Position numbers and translations under genes: made by a program. A model generated the notes under the pieces. It was given only the letters and a program-made list of their open reading frames with translations. It searched no databases and was not told the origin of the DNA. Shown here piece by piece: positions 54,701 to 64,000 of a stretch of 64,000 nt of DNA. Where the stretch lies: contig NC_085922.1 of NCBI RefSeq assembly GCF_035222485.1, positions 3,053,001-3,117,000 on the forward strand. The letters run 5' to 3'. The DNA is from Podospora pseudoanserina (lineage: Eukaryota; Ascomycota; Sordariomycetes; Sordariales; Podosporaceae). Position 1 is the stretch's first letter. Every line of letters starts with the position of its first letter.

Positions 54701-57700
54701 AACAGCCCCCCCATTTTTTCCGACTTGGGACGTGAGCTATACCACACTGGCTGTAGCGCCAGAACAATGCTCTCCGCCTCCAGTTCTTGTTTCTACCGCA
54801 TGCCGTTACATTCTGTGGCACGGGTGGTCCCAAGCAATGGGGAAGGGAAGTAGTGTCGTATGTAGGTCAACAACACCTTTGATCACCTGTGACCTCTCTC
54901 CTCTCTCCTCAATGGAGCTCTTATTAGGCTCTAGTTGCAATACCACAGATTGGCAAAGTCTGGAACCGATCTAGTTTTAGCAGATAAAACTGGGGTTGCT
55001 GATATCAGGGCTCATATTGATATTGGGAATTCGAACCCGCCACTTTTTCTGTCGATGGGAGCATGGGCTGCCAAGCCGGTACAGACTAGTAGGATGGACG
55101 AGGACAGTATAGGCAACAGGGTGTGGCTCACACACTGCACACATCAGCCACTGCCCTGTTTCCTGGCTTGGCGATATTCATGTGTGTCCGTTCGCATTGT
55201 TCACTGGGAGGGGCCGCAAGGTTGTAGGACCTTCCGAATAGGGACGGCGAGGCGGGTTGCAACTGGACGAGACAAACACATTGGGGATGGGGGGAGAGGA
55301 ATAAAAGGTGGGGTTGGCTCCGAGGCCTAGCTGGTGGATGATGTAGGGGTTTGTTGTTGTTGCTGTGGCTGGGATTTCTTCGTGGCTCTCGTTCAAGGAA
55401 GATGATGTTTGTTCGCTGCTAGCCCTTCAACAGACTAAGGTGGCCGGCTTGGAAAAGCCTACTTCATCCCGGGTTCAGTCGTCGAATACCGGAGAGAGGG
55501 GCCCATGAAGAGGCGACAAAAGTATCACTGCCCGATTGCTTCCCCCGTCGTCGTCGTTTCAGCAGGGTAGGTGGGTAGACTGAGACATGGCTACTTTGCT
55601 GGTATAGGTGGTAGGTAAATGTAGATAGGTAGATGATAGGTAAGCGGATCTCCGACACGTGTGAGGAGGGAGTGAGGGTTGGGGTTGTGTGACCACGCGT
55701 CCTGGATGCAGTGTGGCGAGCGACAGAGGACGAATCAGAGGTGGTTCGGGGTTGACGCCTATGGCTTGGGAAGGGGGAGGGGGGTGGGGTACATTTTCTC
55801 TGTTGTGAGGAGTTGTCGGAGTGGCTGGATTGAGCTCTATGAGAGGAGATCAGAAGACGATGACAAGAGCCGGGGACTTGTGATGGAGGAAGAAGAAAGA
55901 AGAACAGCGAGTAAGTTCTAGTTGAGTGGTGGTGAGATGAGCTGAGGATGGGTTGTACTGCTGGTTTATTCTCCGAACCAAAAATACGCGTTCCCAAAAA
56001 GCGTCAACACATATTCTGACGATAATACCTATCTGGCCATTCGAGCTGGCTGAACCTGGCTTGAACTGGGCTTTTTCGAGTTTGATGGTTTCTCGACTTA
56101 TGCGATTTCCTTGCCGTACCTATGTACCACTCACTGCCAAACTCCATACCCAGAAAGTATAAATGCGAGGAATTTTATCTTTAAACTCTTTGGAATCTTG
56201 CTACCTTAGGTGAGTAGGTAGGTACGTGCTTCCCTCAGCACCATCCCATCAGCTACTCATCGACACTCTTGCCTCCGCGCACCGAATAATTACCAATTGG
56301 ACCAACCCAAGACACCCCCAGATTCAGGAGAGAAATGTCACAGTGACAGTTCTAGAAACACAACAAAGTCTGACAGAACATGACTTCCAATTTCAACATC
56401 AGCTGGCTCAGATAGGACATTGCCGAATACCGCACAAGTCCACACCTGGTGAAGAGGGCATGCAATCAACATATGGGGACCCCCTGACGATGAAGACGTG
56501 ATGGGGGCTGTGAGGCTTCTCGGTATCTTGACTACGGAAAGACTTTTGCCCATGATTCGAGACAAATACCTATATGCATTGCGAGGAAGAGTTGGGTGAG
56601 AAGGATGAGTGCAGGTCGGGGTTTTATAGGATACCTAGAGTTTGAAGAGGTGTCTTTTACATGCGCTTTGCTAACGGCTTTCGAGGTGGCATGTTGTATA
56701 CAGGTACCTGCAAACCCTGTTTGGAGATTTCTAAACGAGTTTCAACTTAGAGGACCCAGACGATAAACATCCATATTAAAACGAGAAAATAGCATCTAAT
56801 AACCCGGACTCTAATACAAATAAACCTACCCCAGACCCAACCCAGACCCAACCCAGACTCATCCAAGACGTCACGAGGACAAGACCCAGACTCCGCTTCT
56901 TCTAGTATAATTACGTTGGTAGATGAGGAAGGGTAGAGGGTTAGTCGTCAAGAAGGGAGTGAGTGGTATGCTGGGAGATAGGGAGTTGTAATTCCTTTTA
57001 GATTTTGGTTTAAGAATTCGGGTTTTATTCTTGTGGGGTCTTCGATAAGTTTTTGGATGACCAACAGAGACACAAAGCTGGCCACTTATTCATGGTGCGG
57101 GCATTGAAGCTGCAGTGGGCTTGCCCGCAGCCGGTTATCCAGAGCTTCTAGAACCTGGGTCGCCACGACGAGGAGGATTGAATTCCACAGCGCCTCCAGC
57201 AAAACACGGCCCACGCGCGAGCATGCTCCGGCTTAGGGTTTTTCTCCGTCTTTCGAAAGAGCCAGATAAGCACTGACCATCAAGGAGATCTTTCGTAGCC
57301 CGTGTAAGAGCGCGCTTGGGAGTGGGAATGGCGGTAAACCACCACCAGGGTCCTATGTGCCGGCTGCAGAAGGTCTATTAGCAGAGGACTACTGCTGCGC
57401 ACGACTCGATGAACGATCGTTTTAATAGGAAATAAAAGAAAGGGGAGTTAGCGGGAATATATACACCACTATGCTGCGTCGTAGTCGTCGACTTGAACTG
57501 TCCTTTCCCTTCATTCTTCTGATAATTCTCGTCAGTTACTCATCCCGCCTCGGGCTGGTATAAGACAACGGCTGTCATCCAACCCAACTACAAACCCCAT
57601 ATCTCAACCTTAACAACTACACCCGAGATATAACCCCCAAACCACCCCTCCCTCACCTTCCCTCCACCCTCCCAAACCAAAACCCCTCAGACTCCCACCA

Positions 57701-58511
57701 TCCAAAAATACCTCCTCAAACACCACCCCCTTTTCTCACCACATCCCAAAAGTACCAACCTCTCACCACTACTAAACACACAAATATCCCATCAAAACAG
57801 AATCCCAATGCTCATATCTCTCTTTGTTTCCTAATCAACACACACCAAAAACACGCTAAAATGCTAGGTACGTACATCCCTTTTCTTTTCTTTTGCCAAA
57901 TTCCTGCCCGTTTTTTTATTATGAAAGCGATGTTTTTCTTTCCACCATGATGATTGATGAGTAAGTAAGTAAGTAGGTAAGTAAGTAAGTGAGTAAGCAA
58001 GTAAGTGAGGATGGATGTATAACAATTAAAAGAAGAAAGCGTATAAGAAATTGAACCCTTCCCAACCCCCCCTTTCTCTTAACTTCTCCTCCCCATTAAC
58101 ACAAACACCAATCATAAATAAAAACCCTAAAAACCCCCAAACCCAAATACACCCTGGGATATCATGCATATAACACAAAAAAAAAAAAAAAAACGCATAC
58201 AGAAAAATAAAAAGGGTTGAACGAATAAAACAAAACATCATGATATGCCTGTTGTAAAAAAACTCAAGACAAAGAAAAAAGTTTTACACCAACTGTCCCT
58301 CCCTCCCTCCCTTGCCTAAACCTGCCCAAAAGCCCAGACAAATAAATACCCTGTCCTAATGATAATCATTGATCCCCCCCCCCAAAAAACCCTTTCATTC
58401 CCTTGTCTTGTTGTTGTGTGTTGCCATAATGTAATCGAATAATTCCTGATAGTAATTCCAACTTGTTCCACTCCCATCCCATCATCCCCTTATTTCCCCC
58501 CCTCCCCTTCC
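48753..58511. other. Gene-poor interval of about 9.8 kb
   Basis: It lies between the start of the Pro/Gln-rich gene and the stop of the histidine kinase gene. I cannot support any gene. Coding-like fragments on the minus strand between about 49974 and 51121 (for example VFWDLQARLAEIGPP, GLGWLLKLYKLFSGLLP) do not assemble into one spliced frame. Repeated TAGGTA/TACCTA words occur at 51610-52240 and 55590-56710, a short tandem CCCAGACCCAA repeat at about 56828-56860, C-rich DNA at 57600-57790 and a GTAA repeat at 57959-58010. Confidence 0.45.
57959..58010. repeat. Imperfect (GTAA)n tetranucleotide repeat
   Basis: About 13 units of GTAA with GTAG, GTGA or GCAA variants lie roughly 500 bp downstream of the histidine kinase stop codon. 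Confidence 0.88.
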
Positions 58512-61500
58512 TCAAAAAAACTTGGACAGCGCCTGGCTCAAATTAATAAAATCCACCGGCTTCGCCACATAGTCGCTAAACCCAGCCTCCACACACTTTT
58601 CCTGTACGTCGCTCATGACATTCGCGCTGAGCGCAATAATCGGCAGCGTCCTGTTCTTGTTGTTTGAGTTCTGGTTTGTTGGAACAAAGCTCCTCCCGGT
58701 CCTCTCGTCCTCCATCAGGTGCTGAATTTCCCACGCTCTAATCTCCCTGCAGGCTTGATACCCATCTTTTCTGGGCATGTGGAGGTCGCACTGTTCGTGG
58801 TTAGTGATGGGGAAAAAAAAACAAAAAAGTGACGAGACAAGAAGACATACCAGAATCAACGAATAATACCCCCTCCCCCTCCCAAACACCATATCAGTGC
58901 ACTCGGCCCCATCCGCCGCCAGTTCCACCTCCACTCCAACCCTCTTCAGATACTTTGACAAGACCTTTTGATTAACCGGGTTATCCTCCACCAGCAGCAC
59001 CTTGTATCCCTTGTTGCCCATGCGCCTTTCCATATCAACGTAGCTCTGTCGTTGAAATTCCACCAACTGCTGCGCCGTCGAGCGGTTCCGATCAATACTC
59101 AGATCACGCTCCTTGCCCGGGTCGAAAATCACGGCAAACCTCGACGGTTTGACTGGCTTGTAGATATACGTCACCTTGCCGTCGGAGAGCATGTCGTCAT
59201 ACTTTGTGCCCGCTACCTGCTTGATGACTGCCTGTCGCTGGACCGAGTCCGAAAGAATAAGAATGCTGGTCTTGCCCAGCATGCTCGATCCCGAAATCCT
59301 GTCCATCAGACTGATGATATCTTCAGGCGTGGGCAGGTTGACAACAATGTGCGTGAAATTCACCGACTCATCACCACCGATCAAACCGCGGGCCTCATCC
59401 ACGGATGATACCGCAACGATCTGATGGGGGACGTCCTTGGGCAGCGTCTGCTCAATGTGCTTGGTAGTCGCCTCCCGGCTGTGCGTTTGTGGGCAGATGA
59501 TCAAGATAGAGTACAAGGGCGGGCGATAGTTGGCCGCAACACTTGACCGTTTCGAGTCCAGGGGCATCGGGGTAGTACCTGGAGATATCCGGTGGGCCGG
59601 CATCTCCAACTTCATCTGCGACAGGTCCTGCCCGCTAGCTCGAGCAGCTTCACTGAAACGAGCCAGTCCGCTGACAGAAGATAGCGACGACCTCTCGGTA
59701 GTTTGAGTCCGACCAGAGGCTCCGGAAAGCTCCGAGCTGCCACTAGAAGCCATGGTCGGTGACCTGTATGCCGAGTCTGTCGTCTGCGGGCTGATGGCCT
59801 GCACATGCTGGAAGGAATCCCGCACGGCAGACTCTGTCGAGCTTACGCTAACCTCCCGCATGAGCCCAGGTGTCGGTTGAGGAACCGCCGAGCCATCGGG
59901 ATGGTCCGTGTCAGTCGGCAGCCCAAATCTCGCCGTGAACGTAAACGTGGACCCCTTGCCAGGCACGGCCGTGCCGTTCATGGTGCCACCATGCAGCTCA
60001 GCCAGCTGGCGCGAAATGACCAGCCCGAGTCCGCTTCCGCCGTGCTGTCTAGTGCTGCTTCCATCGATCTGACTGAAGGGCTTGAAGATCAGCTCAGCCT
60101 CCTGCTTGGTAAAGCCCCTGCCCGTGTCAATCACAGAAAACTCCAGCATAATCTCAGCTTCCCCAAGCTCGACACCCTCAGGGACGATGACTTTGCACCG
60201 ACTGAAAACCTCCCCCTGACTGGTGAATTTGATAGCATTGCCGATGACATTGAGCAGGACCTGGCGGATACGGACCTTGTCTCCCTTGACCCACGCCGGA
60301 ACGTCCTCTTCCACAACATAATTGAGTTCCAGACGTTTTGCAATGGCCATGGTCGACACCAGCTCATTCACATCCTCGATCAGCGACCGGGTGTGGAACC
60401 ACTCAAAGTTCAACTTCATCATCCCCGCATCCACCTTGGACAGGTCCAAAATGTCGTTGATAATCATCAGCAAGCTGTTGGCGCTGGTCTGGATCGTGTT
60501 GGTGTAATCGCGCTGCTCTTCGTTCAGTGTCGTGTCCTGCAAAAAGCTGACCATGCCGGATATGCCGATGAGAGGCGTCCTGATCTCGTGAGACATGTTG
60601 CTGAGGAAGCGACTCTTTGAGTCCATAGCCTCCTTCAGCTTCGTCTCGAGCAGTTTCAAGTCGTTGATGTCCGTGGCCGACCCAAAGAAGGAACTGACAC
60701 CATTACCAAAGTCGACGTTATCGATCTCAACGCAGCGTACGAGATGCCACCGGTATTCGCCGCTCTTAGAGCGCAACCGTATCTCGGTGGTGTACGAGAG
60801 CCGCCCGCTGCTGTCGGTCGAAACGCGAATCACGCCCTTCCTGGCAAGCTCGGTAAGATTGGCAGTCGAGAGCTCGTAGACCGAACCGCTGCTCGAGCTG
60901 TTATGTCGGGACAGCGCCTGGTGGATGCCGCGAATGTTGGCATCGGGGGCGGTGCTCGAGGGCCTTGTCGATTTGGCAGACTTGATAGACATCCTGTCAA
61001 TCGAGATAGAGTGCGCGTGGCCTTTGTTCTCATTTTTGAAAAGAGGACTTGGTGACCTCTCCGGGGGGATTTGGCACTTTGCAAGATCGTCAGGATGAAC
61101 AAAGTCCATGAAGCCAAGACCCAGGACATCCTCAAACGTTTGGCCCGTGTAGGACAGCCACTGTTCGTTGGCGAAGGTGATCCCCTCGTCTTCGGTGGCG
61201 GTAAAGATGATCTGGGGAATTAGGTTGGCGAGCAGTCGATGCTTGGCTTCCGACACTTCGATTTCCTCTTGACGCGCAGCCCGGAGCTCCGCAATGTGTT
61301 GATCATGAATGTCCATGTAGGAGCCCAGGAACTGCATAATGACACCTCTCTTGTCCTTGGAGGCGACAGCCCTGGCGTAGAACCACCGATAGGCACCGTC
61401 AAACCGCCGGATGCGCACTGTTCTCGAAAACTGCTCACCTGTCCTTACTGACTGGCTCCAGAACTTGAGATACTCGTCCCGGTCGTCAGGGTGTATGCTC

Positions 61501-64000
61501 CCCCAGGGATCGGCCGCTAGATCGCCAGATGTTTGGCCCCGATACGAAAGGAACCTGCTGTTAACCCACACTATTTCACCTGTTTGCGGGAGAGCGACAA
61601 AGACGTGAGCCGGTAAAGAGTCCAAGATGAGACCTTTTAGCTTGTCCGACGGCGGTGTCATCTCGCCCTGGGACAACGACCCGGCCCTCGAAGGTGCTGC
61701 TACCGAGCCAGAGCCTCTGCTAATGGTGGAGCTCGGAGGAAGAGACTGAAAAGTAGCCGCAAAATCGGCACCGTACGAGTGAAGCTGGGTATGGGGACGG
61801 GCTGCCCCTGGAGTCCCAGGAAGCTGTTGTTTCTTATCCCCCGCCCCCGCATTGATTTTCTCATTCGAGGAATCCTTGAGCTCTTTGGCACCCGGCCTCC
61901 TGGATTCTTCCGAGCTTCGACGGGCACCATCGATCACCTCAGGCTGTCCTGGGCTGAGCAAAGCTGCATCTTGTTTGCCCCCCGACAGCCTCGATGATGA
62001 TCTCCTCTCAACCTCTCTCGAGTCCCGTGTAGGACGCTGAGTCCCAGCTCCCATTTTCGATATCGAGCTAAAGTAGCTGTCTGCGTTCACTGGGGCAGGG
62101 CTGGCAGTAGGTCCACCCCTCAACAATCCCATTGCCGTTGGCTCCCACCCGGGAGTTCCTGCTGGTGAGCCAGCCGTACTACGAGAAGGCCCAGAGTAGT
62201 CACTTGGACTGGTGATACTGCCGGCCAACGAACCTCTAGTTGCGTCCTCGGCATACGCCAGTGAAGCGAGGGCAGTCGGGTCGGCAAGTGGTCTTCCATC
62301 TGGACCCAGAGCGCCAAAGCCTGCGGTTTGTGGCCGCCTCTTTTGCAGCCCATTCAGCTCAATCTCGAGGTTCGTGTAGTGACGACACAAGGAGAAGGAT
62401 GTGGCGAGATGGGGGGCGAGATGGTCGAGAGAGTGGCGAAAATTGGAAGGATACGGGATGATGGGGCTCAGAATCGATAGGATGGCGATTGGCGCGTGTT
62501 TCTCCTTGGGAGGTCTTTCCGGTGAGGAATTGGGAATCGCAGAAGCATCCCCGGATCTGTTCCGCGAGGATATCTTCTGCTCCATAAGAGAAGGATCAAG
62601 CTTGAAGGTCGGATTCGGTTTGGATAGGAGCACGTGCGTCAGGGGAATGTGCAGCACAGTCCATGAGTTATCCATCCCGATCGCTTCGGGCGGCCTTATG
62701 TCCGTATAATCCACAGGAGCAGAGGCAGGATTGAAAGAGTCCTCGTCCACCATGGCGTCGGTGAAGAACGGGTTCTCATTAGGATCAGCCCGCACCGCAG
62801 GCGAGGGGGCTGGGGACTGCGACCAGGGTGATGGTGGAGTTTGCTCATATTCCTCGTAGCGTGGGTTGGCTGCTTTTGGCCTGTCTTCATCCATCCGGGA
62901 CCCAGCACCAGACCCCTTCTTGTCCAACCCGACTTTGGGAGCTCTGTTCACGGCTGGCGAGAAGGTGGTAGCGCTACTGAGAAGCGACGAAAGCTTGGAG
63001 GCAGAATCAGATCGAGGCCTTCTCCCAGATTTGCGGGTACCCTCGGGGGATTTTGGCCGGGCGGGTGTTTTGGGCTCTGGCACTTTGTACTCTGCTGACC
63101 CTGGAGCAAGATAGGGGTAATTCCTCGTGAGCGCTACAACCCGGCCACGCTCTAATACCCTCATTACCCCATTGTGATCGATCAACGGGTCGGCCTCGTA
63201 GTCAAGCGCTTGCAGGACATTCAAGATTTTGCCATTGCCCTTTCTCGGCGCTGTAATGGGCGCCTCCCAGCTTGGAATATCCTGTTGCTGTTGTTCCTCC
63301 AATGCATCGTGTTCCTCCAGAGCCTGCCGGTTCAGAGCAGTGGTGTTGTGGTCGTCAAGATCGTCATGAACTTCGAGTGTGGGAGCCGCATGACTTGTTT
63401 TGCTCCTAGAAAGAAAATGAGGTCGTCGAGAGGCAGCCTGGGGCGCTCGTTCGTTGGCCGCAGTGCGTGCTTCCTTTCTGTCCTCGTACGAAGTGTAGGA
63501 ATGCCTGCTTTGCAACTCCGGGCGGGCCGGCGGTTGCTGCTGTAGCGTCGGTGACTCTGGAGGATGGGAAAGGCCTTCGGAAAGATCGTCGACACTGCTC
63601 GGCATAAGACTCGACCCCTTGGCGAGATAACCCAGGCTTAAAACATCCTCCCTGTGAGCATTGTAAGTCGCCTTTTGGCCCCATGGAACGTTTTCAATAT
63701 CGGTTGAATCTGCTGGAACAGCCAGTGTGACCCTTTCAGCCTTGTACACATCAACCATGATCTGCACCACCGTGTTCCACCACGCATCCAGTCCCGGTTC
63801 CGCGGCAAGCATCAATGTTAGGTCATAAAGGTTAGGACTTGGGAACTCATACTGCTCTCCCGTAGACTGGGAATATCCTGGGGGCAGAAACGTGGTGGCC
63901 GACGCCGGGGTGGATGGGTTCGAAAGAAAGCTGTCCTGGCCTTTGAAGATATCAAAACCGTGCTGGGGACCTTTGGGCGGCACGGTTGGCGAGAGCGTCG
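58512..64000 (-). CDS. Hybrid sensor histidine kinase with two PAS domains and a receiver (N-terminus beyond window)
   Basis: The frame is open to the window edge; the GTG near 63983 is an internal Val codon, so the true start lies past 64000. About 1,800 residues are visible. Order along the protein: a conserved N-terminal region (LYDLTLMLAAEPGLDAWW..), long Ser/Pro-rich linkers, a PAS domain (about 61640-61290), a second PAS with an insertion (about 61240-60660), HisKA with SHEIRTPL (His near 60588), and HATPase with DTGRGF and GGSGLGL (about 60320-59930). A receiver-like segment ending YKPVKPS (about 59530-59130) follows, then a full receiver with VEDNPVNQKVL, the acceptor Asp in CDLHMPRKDG and AKPV. 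A 60-nt intron (58850-58791) sits just before the acceptor Asp. Such kinases autophosphorylate on His and pass phosphate through an HPt protein to regulators. I suspect fungal group X (Neurospora dcc-1 type), but that is uncertain. Confidence 0.9.
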   Translation of the reverse strand, partial: TLSPTVPPKGPQHGFDIFKGQDSFLSNPSTPASATTFLPPGYSQSTGEQYEFPSPNLYDLTLMLAAEPGLDAWWNTVVQIMVDVYKAERVTLAVPADSTDIENVPWGQKATYNAHREDVLSLGYLAKGSSLMPSSVDDLSEGLSHPPESPTLQQQPPARPELQSRHSYTSYEDRKEARTAANERAPQAASRRPHFLSRSKTSHAAPTLEVHDDLDDHNTTALNRQALEEHDALEEQQQQDIPSWEAPITAPRKGNGKILNVLQALDYEADPLIDHNGVMRVLERGRVVALTRNYPYLAPGSAEYKVPEPKTPARPKSPEGTRKSGRRPRSDSASKLSSLLSSATTFSPAVNRAPKVGLDKKGSGAGSRMDEDRPKAANPRYEEYEQTPPSPWSQSPAPSPAVRADPNENPFFTDAMVDEDSFNPASAPVDYTDIRPPEAIGMDNSWTVLHIPLTHVLLSKPNPTFKLDPSLMEQKISSRNRSGDASAIPNSSPERPPKEKHAPIAILSILSPIIPYPSNFRHSLDHLAPHLATSFSLCRHYTNLEIELNGLQKRRPQTAGFGALGPDGRPLADPTALASLAYAEDATRGSLAGSITSPSDYSGPSRSTAGSPAGTPGWEPTAMGLLRGGPTASPAPVNADSYFSSISKMGAGTQRPTRDSREVERRSSSRLSGGKQDAALLSPGQPEVIDGARRSSEESRRPGAKELKDSSNEKINAGAGDKKQQLPGTPGAARPHTQLHSYGADFAATFQSLPPSSTISRGSGSVAAPSRAGSLSQGEMTPPSDKLKGLILDSLPAHVFVALPQTGEIVWVNSRFLSYRGQTSGDLAADPWGSIHPDDRDEYLKFWSQSVRTGEQFSRTVRIRRFDGAYRWFYARAVASKDKRGVIMQFLGSYMDIHDQHIAELRAARQEEIEVSEAKHRLLANLIPQIIFTATEDEGITFANEQWLSYTGQTFEDVLGLGFMDFVHPDDLAKCQIPPERSPSPLFKNENKGHAHSISIDRMSIKSAKSTRPSSTAPDANIRGIHQALSRHNSSSSGSVYELSTANLTELARKGVIRVSTDSSGRLSYTTEIRLRSKSGEYRWHLVRCVEIDNVDFGNGVSSFFGSATDINDLKLLETKLKEAMDSKSRFLSNMSHEIRTPLIGISGMVSFLQDTTLNEEQRDYTNTIQTSANSLLMIINDILDLSKVDAGMMKLNFEWFHTRSLIEDVNELVSTMAIAKRLELNYVVEEDVPAWVKGDKVRIRQVLLNVIGNAIKFTSQGEVFSRCKVIVPEGVELGEAEIMLEFSVIDTGRGFTKQEAELIFKPFSQIDGSSTRQHGGSGLGLVISRQLAELHGGTMNGTAVPGKGSTFTFTARFGLPTDTDHPDGSAVPQPTPGLMREVSVSSTESAVRDSFQHVQAISPQTTDSAYRSPTMASSGSSELSGASGRTQTTERSSLSSVSGLARFSEAARASGQDLSQMKLEMPAHRISPGTTPMPLDSKRSSVAANYRPPLYSILIICPQTHSREATTKHIEQTLPKDVPHQIVAVSSVDEARGLIGGDESVNFTHIVVNLPTPEDIISLMDRISGSSMLGKTSILILSDSVQRQAVIKQVAGTKYDDMLSDGKVTYIYKPVKPSRFAVIFDPGKERDLSIDRNRSTAQQLVEFQRQSYVDMERRMGNKGYKVLLVEDNPVNQKVLSKYLKRVGVEVELAADGAECTDMVFGRGRGYYSLILVCLLVSSLFCFFFPITNHEQCDLHMPRKDGYQACREIRAWEIQHLMEDERTGRSFVPTNQNSNNKNRTLPIIALSANVMSDVQEKCVEAGFSDYVAKPVDFINLSQALSKFF

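Noticed and set aside
55020-55045. GGGAATTCGAACCC word as a possible tRNA T-arm
   Set aside because: No acceptor, D-arm or anticodon stem can be paired around it on either strand.
55464-55997. Minus-strand frame of 177 codons
   Set aside because: Ser/His/Thr/Pro-rich translation of C/T-rich DNA without a domain; typical of leader or intergenic sequence.

Overview
The window looks like nuclear DNA of a filamentous ascomycete, most likely a member of Sordariomycetes/Sordariales. The reasons are short introns (about 50-90 nt) with GT..AG ends and CTAAC/CTGAC-like branch sites, orthologues of typical mould genes (NRC-2 kinase, Chs7 chaperone, a very large hybrid histidine kinase), long low-complexity protein segments, and intergenic DNA full of microsatellites and TAGGTA/TACCTA words. 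No tRNA, rRNA, CRISPR, intact transposon or viral gene was recognised.

Layout. Positions 1-38.5 kb are gene-dense: the 3' end of a zinc-finger gene (+), an NRC-2/FPK-type AGC kinase (+), a fungal multi-pass membrane protein whose 3' end carries three apparent one-base losses (+), a predicted mitochondrial membrane protein (+), the Rix7-type AAA ATPase (-), an SLC25 mitochondrial carrier (-), a small LYR-like protein (-), an MFS sugar transporter (-), chitin synthase chaperone Chs7 (+), a cytochrome b561-like protein (-), allantoicase (+), an ankyrin/DIL protein (+) and a TBC Rab-GAP (+). From 38.5 to 58.5 kb the DNA is gene-poor. It holds one tentative four-exon gene of unknown function (39.7-40.9 kb, -), one Pro/Gln-rich gene (47.1-48.8 kb, -), and two long intervals without recognisable genes. 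The window ends inside a hybrid histidine kinase (-) whose N-terminus lies beyond position 64000.

The genes are independent housekeeping, transport and signalling loci, not a cluster. Loose themes are polar growth and membrane traffic (NRC-2, Chs7, ankyrin/DIL, TBC), mitochondrial function (carrier, LYR-like, predicted membrane protein) and nitrogen scavenging (allantoicase, with GATA motifs just upstream). I found no clearly new multi-gene system. The items most worth checking are the frame-disrupted membrane gene, the degenerate second receiver and the stop-free receiver intron of the histidine kinase, the unrecognised spliced gene, and the gene-poor intervals.
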